Below are positions 57,197 to 64,000 of a stretch of 64,000 nucleotides of DNA, piece after piece. This DNA is from Profundibacter amoris (GTDB taxonomy: Bacteria; Pseudomonadota; Alphaproteobacteria; Rhodobacterales; Rhodobacteraceae). The notes under the pieces are model-generated. The model did not search any database. It was not told where the DNA came from and was given only the letters and a program-made list of their open reading frames with translations. Position 1 is the stretch's first letter, and each line of letters begins with the position of its first letter. The stretch is taken from positions 281,001 to 345,000 of the forward strand of contig NZ_CP032125.1 of the NCBI RefSeq assembly GCF_003544895.1, in the 5' to 3' direction. The translations under genes and the position numbers were made by a program.

Positions 57197-59443
57197 ATGC
57201 AATCCAATCAAACCAGCCATACACCAAAAAGACGCAGGCGGCTCATGCCGATTGCGGTGACCGGTGCGGCGGTGCTTTTGCTGATTTTGGCGGTGATGTT
57301 GGCGCTTAGCAACGAAACCAGTTCGCGGTTTCGCAAGATCAAGACCGGTTGGGAAGAATACTCGCAGGCGGCTGACCCGAGGGGGCTGTGGATTTCCGAA
57401 ATCAGGGGGTATTTCGGATACGGCGGGATGATCCATAATTTCAAGAATTATGTGCTGCGGCAAGAAGATATATATGAAGAAACCCTGCGCGCCCAAAGCC
57501 GTTTGTTACTGGATGCGATTTCGACCTATCAGGCGGCCAACCCCGATCCTGTCGAGCAAGACGCGCTGGTGCGCATCAAGCGTGTGGTCGAGGAATATTC
57601 CCGCAACATCGAGATTATCAAACAGGGCATTTCCGAGCATAAAAGTGCCGAGGAAATTGACGCGCTGGTGCGGGTCGATGACTCGGATGCGTTGCGGGCA
57701 TTGGCGGTGCTGGAACGGCATTGGCTGGACCAGCGACAGCGCAATCTGGATACTATTGTTGCGGCGTTGTCGGATGGGGATGCGTTGGTGCGATCCCTGG
57801 CGGGTGTTATGGTATTGCTGACGGCGCTGGTGGGGCTGATCGCGCTGATGATCTTTGCGCTGGTTGGCAGTGCCTTGCGATCGAACGCGGCACAGTTAAA
57901 GGAGCTTGAGGCCCGCAAATCCGCGCAAATGGCGGAACGCAAGCTGGCGTGGGTGGTGCAGCAAAGTCCGGCTTCGATCATGATCACCGACACAAACGGA
58001 ATGATCGAGTTTGCCAATCGCAAGCTGCTGGAGATGACGGGTTATTCCGAAGAGGAACTGGTTGGCAAATCTCCCAGTATCCTGAAATCTGGCCACACAC
58101 CGGAAGGGGCCTATCGGGATATCTGGAAACGTCTAAGCCAAGGCAAGCCGTGGCGTGGTGTGTTCAAAAACCTGCGCAAGGATGGCAGCCACTACTGGGC
58201 CGCAACCAGCCTACTGCCGCTATTGAACGAAGAGGGCGAGATTACAAATTATATCGGTGTGGGCGAGGACATTACCGAAAAACGCCATGTGGATGAACAG
58301 ATCGCACAGGTGCAGAAAATGGAGGCGGTGGGGATTTTGGCCGGTTCGGTGGCCCATGATTTCAACAATGTTCTGATGACGATCATCGGCAATACCGAAC
58401 TGATCAAACTGGAATCCGAAGATATGGACGCACCCGAAGATGTGCGGGCCTCGATTGATCATATCGAGATTGCCTCGCGACGGGCGCGGGCGCTGATCCA
58501 GCAGTTGCTGACCTTTGCGCGGCAACAGCCCGGACAGGCGCGGCGGCTGGAATTGCATCATGCGGTGGACGAGGCGCTGGAGCTGATCCGCGTTTCAACC
58601 CCGCCAACGGTGCAGATCGAATTCAAACCGGCCGTTGACCTTGTTGCGACGGATATTGATCCGACAGCCTTTTTCCAGATTGTAATGAACCTGTGTCATA
58701 ATGCGGTCGAAGCCATCGGGGACAGGGGGGGGCGGATCGAACTGCGCCTTGACCGGATCAACCGCGGCACCGAAGGCGGGCTGAAAAAGCTGCCCAAAGG
58801 GGCGCTGGGAACGATCAGGCTGGAAATCGACGACAACGGCCCGGGCATCCCGCAGGACATTCAGGAAAAGATATTCGAGCCGTTTTTTTCCACCAAACCG
58901 GTGGGCAAGGGCACCGGCCTTGGACTGGCAATCGTGCGTAACTGGGTGGAAGAGGCAGGCGGCAAGGTTCGCTTGCAAAGCAGTCGGGAGACCGGCACAT
59001 GTTTCACCCTTCTGTTCCCCGAATTCGAAGTGACCGAGAGTGAGACCGAACAGCAATCCCGTCCACAAATGGGCCACGAACATATCCTGCTGGTCGATGA
59101 CGAGGAGGAGCTGCTATATACTATTCGCCGGATGATGGCGCGGCTGGGGTATCGGGTCGAGGCGTTCTCGAATCCCGCCCTTGCACTGCACGCTTTTCGC
59201 ACCAATCCGGGCAGTTATGATGCGGTGGTCACGGATATGATGATGCCCGGGATGAATGGCGCCGAACTGATCACTGCGCTGCATGAAATCCGCCCTGAAC
59301 TGCCGGCGATGGTGATTTCCAGCTATATGGTTGAAGGGTCGCTTCCTGACGATCTGAAAGATGTGGTCACGGTGCAAAAGCCGGTGAATATGGCCGGTCT
59401 GGCCCATGCAATGCGGCTTACAATTGACCGAAGTCAAGGCTGA
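57197..59443 (+). CDS. Membrane hybrid sensor histidine kinase (PAS-HisKA-HATPase-REC)
   Basis: 748 residues. Two TM helices (about 17-37 and 196-220) bracket a periplasmic helical sensor region with ISEIRGYFGYGGMIHNFKNY. Then a PAS domain (about 250-360: ITDTNGMIEFANRKLLEMTG), HisKA with phospho-acceptor His in SVAHDFNN, HATPase (NLCHNAVEAIG, DNGPGIP, GTGLGLAIV) and a C-terminal receiver (LLVDDEEE, VVTDMMMPGMNG). The signal is unknown. It diverges from the OmpR-type regulator at 56329. Confidence 0.93.
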   Translation: MQSNQTSHTPKRRRRLMPIAVTGAAVLLLILAVMLALSNETSSRFRKIKTGWEEYSQAADPRGLWISEIRGYFGYGGMIHNFKNYVLRQEDIYEETLRAQSRLLLDAISTYQAANPDPVEQDALVRIKRVVEEYSRNIEIIKQGISEHKSAEEIDALVRVDDSDALRALAVLERHWLDQRQRNLDTIVAALSDGDALVRSLAGVMVLLTALVGLIALMIFALVGSALRSNAAQLKELEARKSAQMAERKLAWVVQQSPASIMITDTNGMIEFANRKLLEMTGYSEEELVGKSPSILKSGHTPEGAYRDIWKRLSQGKPWRGVFKNLRKDGSHYWAATSLLPLLNEEGEITNYIGVGEDITEKRHVDEQIAQVQKMEAVGILAGSVAHDFNNVLMTIIGNTELIKLESEDMDAPEDVRASIDHIEIASRRARALIQQLLTFARQQPGQARRLELHHAVDEALELIRVSTPPTVQIEFKPAVDLVATDIDPTAFFQIVMNLCHNAVEAIGDRGGRIELRLDRINRGTEGGLKKLPKGALGTIRLEIDDNGPGIPQDIQEKIFEPFFSTKPVGKGTGLGLAIVRNWVEEAGGKVRLQSSRETGTCFTLLFPEFEVTESETEQQSRPQMGHEHILLVDDEEELLYTIRRMMARLGYRVEAFSNPALALHAFRTNPGSYDAVVTDMMMPGMNGAELITALHEIRPELPAMVISSYMVEGSLPDDLKDVVTVQKPVNMAGLAHAMRLTIDRSQG

Positions 59444-59565
59444 TCCGTTACAATAATTTACAAGACGACACGTAATGTAACCGCGTCTAAATCCTGACGA
59501 AACATGGCGCGAATAGGGTTTGTGCGAATACATGGCGAATGGCGCCTGCCAAAGGAGTGATCCAT

Positions 59566-60186
59566 ATGTCCAACATTATCCATCCGTTTGAAGCCCCCGC
59601 AGGGGATGGCATGGAAAATGATGTGATCGAGGCGATCCTGACCCGCCACTCCGTTTCCCCCAAACGGGTCGCAAAACCCGGTCCAACGCGCGCGCAGGTG
59701 AAAACCCTTATGGCCACCGCTGCTGCCGCGCCTGATCACGGCAAGCTACGCCCGTGGCGCTTTATCGAATTCCCCGAAAGCAGCCGGACCGCCCTTGCGG
59801 ATGTGTTTGAAACCGCCCTGCGCGAACGCCTGCCCAATGCCGATTCCGAAGCCCTGTCGCGTGCCCGCGACAAAGCCAGCCGCGCCCCGCTGCTGCTGGG
59901 TCTGGTGCTGCGCCTGAACCGCACTGCCGATGTGCCGCATGTAGATGACCAGCTGGCATCAGGCGGGGCGGCGTTGCAGAATGTATTGCTGGCGGCCCAT
60001 GCGATGGGCTTTGGCGCCCGTGCCCTTAGCGGGCAGGCGGTGCGCACGCAGGCATTCCGGAACGCATTGAAACTGGATGACGACGAAACCTTCCTGTGTT
60101 TCATCGCCATCGGAACACCCACATCGGCCCCAAGGCGCAACGCACGTCCTGCGCCTGAATCCCTGTTGTCACAATGGACGGGATAG
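59566..60186 (+). CDS. Nitroreductase-family flavoprotein (YdjA-like)
   Basis: 206 residues from the ATG at 59566 (AAGGAG 8 nt upstream; the frame is open to 59539). RHSVSPKRVAKPGPTRAQ and AAAAPDHGKLRPWRFIEF are the FMN-binding N-terminal motif; GGAALQNVLLAAHAMGFGAR is the second conserved block. FMN-dependent NAD(P)H oxidoreductase with small-molecule substrates. Lies upstream of moeA with a 68-bp gap. The physiological substrate is not predictable. Confidence 0.88.
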   Translation: MSNIIHPFEAPAGDGMENDVIEAILTRHSVSPKRVAKPGPTRAQVKTLMATAAAAPDHGKLRPWRFIEFPESSRTALADVFETALRERLPNADSEALSRARDKASRAPLLLGLVLRLNRTADVPHVDDQLASGGAALQNVLLAAHAMGFGARALSGQAVRTQAFRNALKLDDDETFLCFIAIGTPTSAPRRNARPAPESLLSQWTG

Positions 60187-60254
60187 CCGATCGTGCGGGT
60201 GCCGCTCTGTCCTCCCAAAGCGGTGCCCGCCAATTTTCTTAACGAGGCCCCTTC

Positions 60255-61520
60255 ATGAACGCACCTGCTGAACCGACCGTCGCCGCCTGTGGCTGTGACA
60301 ACCACGCTCATAAACTGACCCCGCTGGATGTCGCGATTGAACGCGGGCTGGCGTTGGCAACTGCGGTAAAGGATGTCGAGGATGTCGCGCTGACGGATGC
60401 GATTGGCCGCGTGCTGGCGTTTGATGCAACCTCGCCCATTCCGCTGCCGCCTTTTGATAACTCGGCGATGGATGGCTATCTGGTGCAAACCGCTGATCTG
60501 GCGGGCGATGGTCCGTGGACCCTGCGGGTGATTGGCCGCATTGCCGCCGGCGACGCGGGGCGGGACAAACCGCAATCAGGCACTGCGCTGCGTATTCTGA
60601 CGGGCGCGCCTGTGCCCGTCGGTTTTGACGCGGTGGTGATGCAAGAGGATTGCGAGGTCTCGGGCGATACCATCACCTTTTCCCGCAAACCCTTCGTGGG
60701 CCAACATATCCGCCCCAGTGGCGGGGATGCCGCCAAAGGGCAGGTGGTTGTGCCTGTCGGTGCCCAAATCGGTGCCCGCCAGACCGGTGCGCTGGCAGCG
60801 ATTGGCGCGGGTACTGTCAAGGTGCGGCGCAAGGTGCGCGTGGCCATTTTTTCGACCGGCAGCGAGTTGATGCAACCCGGCGAGCCGCTGGGGGCAGGGC
60901 AAATCTGGAACTCGAACCGCTATACGCTGTTGTCCTTGCTGAAAAAGGACTGGATCGAAGTGGTCGATCTGGGCGCCATCCCCGACAAGCCCGATCTGCT
61001 GAAGGCCGCGTTGGTCAATGCTTGTGCCTCATGTGACATGGTGATCACCACCGGCGGCGTGTCTGTCGGCGACGAAGACCACATGCCGCGCCTGTTTGAA
61101 GAGGCGGGCGGCAAGATGCAGGTGATGAAGGTGGCAATCAAACCGGGCAAGCCGATTGCCTTTGGCACATTGGACCGCGCGATTTTCGTCGGCTTACCGG
61201 GCAATCCGGTATCGGCCTTTGTAACCTGGATGGTGATCGGTGCGCTGGTGCTGGAAAAACGCGCAGGGCTAACGGCGCGGCGCGCTGGCCGGATGCTGGT
61301 GCGGGCGGCAAATGATGCCAAACGTCGCCCCGGCCGGATCGAGTTTCGCCCGGCCCGTTATGTCGACAACCCGCTGACAGAAACCAGCGAGGTCGAACTG
61401 ATGTCACCCGAATTTTCCGGCCGCGTGGCGCTGTTGTCGCTGGCCGACGGGCTGGCGGTGATCCCGGCCGAGAGCAAGGGCGTGTCCAAAGGGGATGTGC
61501 TGGAATTCATTCCTTTGTAG
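60255..61520 (+). CDS. moeA: Molybdopterin molybdenumtransferase MoeA
   Basis: 421 residues. DNSAMDGYLV, GDAGRDKPQSGTALRILTGA, VVMQEDCEV, and the C-terminal MoeA/MogA fold with FSTGSELM, NSNRYTL, TTGGVSVGDEDHMP and FVGLPGNPVSAFV are diagnostic. It inserts molybdenum into adenylylated molybdopterin to make active Mo cofactor. The N-terminus carries a Cys/His-rich extra (CGCDNHAHK) that could bind metal. Its place beside a molybdoenzyme cluster supports a role in supplying idrA. Confidence 0.95.
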   Translation: MNAPAEPTVAACGCDNHAHKLTPLDVAIERGLALATAVKDVEDVALTDAIGRVLAFDATSPIPLPPFDNSAMDGYLVQTADLAGDGPWTLRVIGRIAAGDAGRDKPQSGTALRILTGAPVPVGFDAVVMQEDCEVSGDTITFSRKPFVGQHIRPSGGDAAKGQVVVPVGAQIGARQTGALAAIGAGTVKVRRKVRVAIFSTGSELMQPGEPLGAGQIWNSNRYTLLSLLKKDWIEVVDLGAIPDKPDLLKAALVNACASCDMVITTGGVSVGDEDHMPRLFEEAGGKMQVMKVAIKPGKPIAFGTLDRAIFVGLPGNPVSAFVTWMVIGALVLEKRAGLTARRAGRMLVRAANDAKRRPGRIEFRPARYVDNPLTETSEVELMSPEFSGRVALLSLADGLAVIPAESKGVSKGDVLEFIPL

Positions 61521-61575
61521 CCACCCTTGATTGGCGCTGGAAATCCATTCTGAATATGCGTATTCACTGGGGTGT

Positions 61576-61652
61576 GGCCCCGTGGCTCAACTGGATAGAG
61601 CAGCCCCCTCCTAAGGGGCAGGTTGGTGGTTCGAATCCACCCGGGGTCACCA
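61576..61652 (+). tRNA. tRNA-Arg (anticodon CCU)
   Basis: A 77-nt tRNA including the encoded CCA. The acceptor stem GGCCCCG pairs with CGGGGTC (with one G-T pair), discriminator A. The D arm contains GGCTCAACTGGATAGAGC, the anticodon stem CCCCC/GGGGC carries the loop with CCT, and the T arm has GGTTCGAATCC. CCU decodes AGG arginine. tRNA 3' ends are frequent integration sites, and the right flank holds an IS element. Confidence 0.95.
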
Positions 61653-61862
61653 AAAACACTTGTAAAATATGGCTTATTTACAAAGCTTTGTGCAGATGCT
61701 TGCAGAAACTTACGAAGTGATGCGGGCCGCATTCGGCTGAAATGGCGGAATTCTGGTGCAAAACAAATGCAAAATTCGCACGTCTTTGCGTGCTTTGAGG
61801 CCGCTCAATGAACTGGTGCGCACACCTCATCGGCGAAGCACCTCGCGCCCAATACCAAGCCC

Positions 61863-62567
61863 TTATGGAAGCCAGACAGCCAAACCGGCATCACCGACCA
61901 AGGCCGAGAAATGCAGGAAAAGATACCATAATGAAAAGCGAAAGAAGGCACGCTCGGCCGCAAAATGATCCTTGACTGCCTCACCGTTGTCACGACGGGC
62001 CAACTGCCATGCCCCGAAAAGGAAGCGCGCATTCATGATCAGTGCTGTTGCCACGTAAATAATCCCGCCAATCCCGACTAGTATCGGTAACACCGCCGTC
62101 AATGCCAAAAGCACAGTGTAGCCTAAAATGTGGTGCCGGGCCGACTCGCTTCCGTGGGTGACGGTAAGCATCGGCACGCCCGCGCGTTCGTAGTCATCTT
62201 TCATGAACAGCGAGAGCGACCAGAAATGCGGCGGGGTCCACATGAAGATCAACAGGAACATGGAAATCCCGGGCAAGCCGATCTCTCCTGTGGCAGCTGC
62301 CCAACCGATCATCGGTGGCAGCGCCCCCGAGGCCCCGCCGATCACGATGTTTTGCGGGGCGCTGCGTTTCAGCCAGATCGTGTAAATCACGACGTAAAAG
62401 AAAATAGTGAACGCCAACAAGCCTGCCGCCACTGCATTCGTAAGTCCCCACAGAGCAGCCACCGAAAACAGCGCTGTAACCAGCCCGAAAACCATCGCCG
62501 CACGTGATGTGACACGGCCATGTGGCACAGGCCGCCCCCTTGTGCGGCGCATCATCGCGTCGATATC
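61863..62567 (-). pseudogene. ctaB: Heme O synthase CtaB, 5'-truncated by an IS3 element
   Basis: About 235 C-terminal residues of a roughly 310-residue protoheme IX farnesyltransferase. The remaining reading frame begins at the IS boundary with D-I-D-A-M-M-R-R-T-R-G-R-P (the second Asp-rich motif) and continues with the typical block PTHFW-like FMWTPPHFWSLSLFMKDDY and eight TM helices' worth of sequence minus the first. The N-terminal part, with the first prenyl-diphosphate-binding motif, is missing at position 62567, where the IS end begins. An internal ATG at 62555 exists, but the product would lack essential parts. Confidence 0.88.
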
Positions 62568-62617
62568 TGAACCGCCCCGGGTTTACTGGAGGGTAAAACT
62601 CTCACAGGATGGACCCA

Positions 62618-63009
62618 ATGACACAGAGAAAATATACCCCGAGTTACACGGCTGAATTCCGCGAACGTGGCATCCGGCTTTTCCGCGAAAACCGCAGTAA
62701 TTATTCCAGTGAGTTCAAGCTGGTCCGCGCAGTGGATCAAATGATCCGGGGGATCATTTGAATGCGCAGAACGCTGCTTATAGGGCCATTGCGTCCAAGC
62801 TTGGCTGTTCTCCGGACAGTCTGCGGGCGTGGAGCCAGCAGGCAGAACGCGATGCCGGAACGCGGGAAGGTTTAAGCAGTGAAGATAAAGCGCGCATGAA
62901 AGCCCTGGAACGCGAGGTTCGGGAATTACGCCAAGCCAACGAGATCTTGAAAAAGGCGTCGGCATATTTCGCGGCGGCGGAGCTCGACCGCCCGTTCCGC
63001 AAATGGTGA
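62618..63009 (+). pseudogene. IS3 orfA, broken by a palindromic insertion
   Basis: The first part (62618-62761, MTQRKYTPSYTAEFRERGIR...) is a helix-turn-helix orfA start that ends at a stop after about 47 residues. The second part (62758-63009) resumes in another frame with [20 protein letters not shown] and the leucine-zipper-like [21 protein letters not shown] stretch of about 55 bp with a perfect palindrome lies at the break, so an insertion caused the frameshift. Confidence 0.8.
62727..62767. repeat. Perfect palindrome inserted in IS3 orfA
   Basis: TCAAATGATCC (62737-62747) and GGATCATTTGA (62751-62761) form an 11-bp perfect stem with a GGG loop. GCGCA (62727-62731) and TGCGC (62763-62767) add an outer arm. 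It lies at the point where orfA is frameshifted, so it is probably a small mobile palindromic element. Confidence 0.65.
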
Positions 63010-63988
63010 GCTTCATCGAAAAGTATCGCACGGTTTTTGGTGTCGGGCCGATTTGCAGAGTTCTGCCAATTGCACCAGCGACGTATTATGCGCGAGCGGC
63101 GATATTACATAATCCTGATTTGGCATCTGACCTCGCCAAAAGCGATGTGATTGATTGCGAGGATATCAAGCGTGTTTTTGAAGCAAGCGGAAAGCGTTAC
63201 GGTGCCCGCAAGGTTTGGCATACCTTGCGGCGCGAGGGCAAGGATATCGCGCGCTGTACGGTAGAAAGGCTGATGAAAGTTATGGAAATACAGGGCCCCT
63301 CTCGGCAGAATTGCTTTGCAATTCGCCTGTCGGGCAATGGTTGTTCGGGGCGGAAAGGTTATCCGCTGCCTGACAGGTGATGTTTACATCACCGAGAAGG
63401 ACTACCAACCCTGACAAAGCACAGCCATGCCCGGATGACAAGGTGAACCGAGAGTTTGTTGCGCCGATGCCAAACCGGCTCTGGGTGTCTGACTTTACGT
63501 ATGTTTCCAGCTGGCAGGGCATGGTCTATGTGGCCTTTGTCATCGATGTCTTTGCCCGCAAAATAGTCGGCTGGCGGGTATCAACCTCGATGACGACAAG
63601 CTTTGTGCTGGACGCTTTGAACCAGGCAATTTGTCAGCGCTGCCCGTCTGAAGCGGATAATCTGATCCATCACTCGGATCGGGGGTCGCAATATCTGGCA
63701 ATCAAATACACCGAACGACTGGCGGAGGCCGGGATCGACCCTTCCGTCGGCAGTGTGGGAGATTCATACGATAATGCGCTGGCTGAAAGCACAATCGGCC
63801 TGTTTAAAACCGAAGTCATCAACTTTCTCGGCCCATGGAAATCTGTGGGCCAGATTGAATGGGAAACCCTGAAATGGGTGAACTGGTACAACACCGAACG
63901 CCTGCACAGCGCCATCGGATATGTTACGCCACAAGAAGCAGAGGAGGCGTTCTATGCAAACATGAACAACTTTGATAAAGTGGCCTAA
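63003..63988 (+). pseudogene. IS3 orfB (DDE transposase), interrupted
   Basis: The N-terminal part (63003-63380) is SFIEKYRTVFGVGPICRVL... up to MKVMEIQG, then nonsense and a stop. The C-terminal part (63377-63988) carries the catalytic DDE core: NRLWVSDFTYV (first Asp), IHHSDRGSQYLAIKYTERL (second Asp) and GDSYDNALAESTIGLFKTEV (Glu). About 100 bp of hairpin-rich DNA at 63296-63400 splits the frame. The expected join VVRGGKVIR is encoded between the two extra segments in another frame, so two short insertions are likely. Confidence 0.82.
63296..63400. repeat. Two hairpin-forming segments inserted in IS3 orfB
   Basis: GGC-A-GAATTGC-TTT-GCAATTC-GCC (63304-63327) and GGTGATGT-TT-ACATCACC (63376-63393) are separate stable hairpins. 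In addition CCTGTCGGGCA (63326-63336) pairs with TGCCTGACAGG (63367-63377), so the whole stretch can fold as a branched structure. Both interrupt the transposase frame. Confidence 0.6.
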
Positions 63989-64000
63989 GTTTTGAACGAA

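Larger units (their letters stand above)
62568..64000 (+). mobile_element. IS3-family insertion sequence, right end outside the window
   Basis: The left end starts at TGAACCGCCCCGGGTTT exactly where ctaB homology stops. Inside are orfA and orfB type reading frames of an IS3-family transposase in the usual order and with a frame change between them. Both are interrupted, so this copy is inactive unless helped in trans. The right terminal repeat would be TGAACC-like in inverse orientation just past 64000. A direct target repeat cannot be checked here. Confidence 0.88.

Noticed and set aside
61623..61968. Small plus-strand frames after the tRNA
   Set aside because: They overlap the tRNA or lie antisense to ctaB and resemble no protein.

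Overview
The window looks like the chromosome of a marine alphaproteobacterium of the Rhodobacteraceae (Roseobacter group). The basis is a fairly high GC content and the gene families present: a PrtD-type ABC exporter with its HlyD partner, the ureDABCEFG order, a SqrR/BigR-type operator, and a 74-residue gene of a type I associate with roseobacters. No ribosomal RNA or other marker gene is present, so the placement is an inference.

Left part (1-17.6 kb). The 5' end of nirB (assimilatory nitrite reductase) diverges from a LysR regulator. A urease operon on the minus strand (ureD-A-B-x-C-y-E-F-G) follows. It holds two AT-richer foreign genes: x (unknown, start codon overlapping the ureB stop) and y (AbiJ-like abortive-infection protein). 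Housekeeping genes come next: smpB, dapA, a lytic transglycosylase, mlaA/mlaC-type lipid-asymmetry genes, a type I secretion ABC protein with its HlyD adaptor, a RidA protein and a glycerophosphodiester phosphodiesterase.

Middle (17.6-34.2 kb). Two tandem pairs of dynamin-like GTPases (17973-21707 and 22606-25997), each a long plus a short GTPase, are set in AT-rich intergenic DNA with a 74-residue orphan gene between them. This is a candidate membrane-remodelling or phage-defence system. A copper P-type ATPase, a LacI-type regulator with an operator-like site, and an RND efflux pair preceded by a perfect ATTC-N8-GAAT (SqrR/BigR-type) site follow.

Respiratory island (34.3-61.5 kb). Ferrochelatase and an FNR-type regulator sit beside three plus-strand gene blocks, each preceded by an FNR/DNR-type box. 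Block 1: two single-TM microproteins, a CydA-like quinol oxidase subunit without CydB, a tri-heme cytochrome c, and a tri-heme cytochrome c fused to an ethylbenzene-dehydrogenase-type heme-b domain. Block 2: two di-heme peroxidases, a Rieske protein and an AioA-like molybdoenzyme, which is the composition of iodate reductase (idrP1, idrP2, idrB, idrA). Block 3: a HEAT-repeat protein, a secreted carboxypeptidase-regulatory-like protein, a 35-residue membrane peptide, a formylglycine-enzyme-like protein, a tandem universal stress protein, a radical SAM/SPASM enzyme and a protoporphyrinogen oxidase; the stress protein and the SAM enzyme share a PCP_red-like domain. A response regulator, a hybrid histidine kinase, a nitroreductase and moeA (molybdenum cofactor) close the region. 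My reading is an anaerobically induced chain quinol -> CydA-like/cytochrome c module -> periplasmic Idr-type molybdoenzyme, with its own heme and cofactor maturation genes.

Right end (61.5-64 kb). tRNA-Arg(CCU) is followed by a ctaB (heme O synthase) gene cut by an IS3-family element. The element is itself broken by small palindromic insertions and runs off the window.
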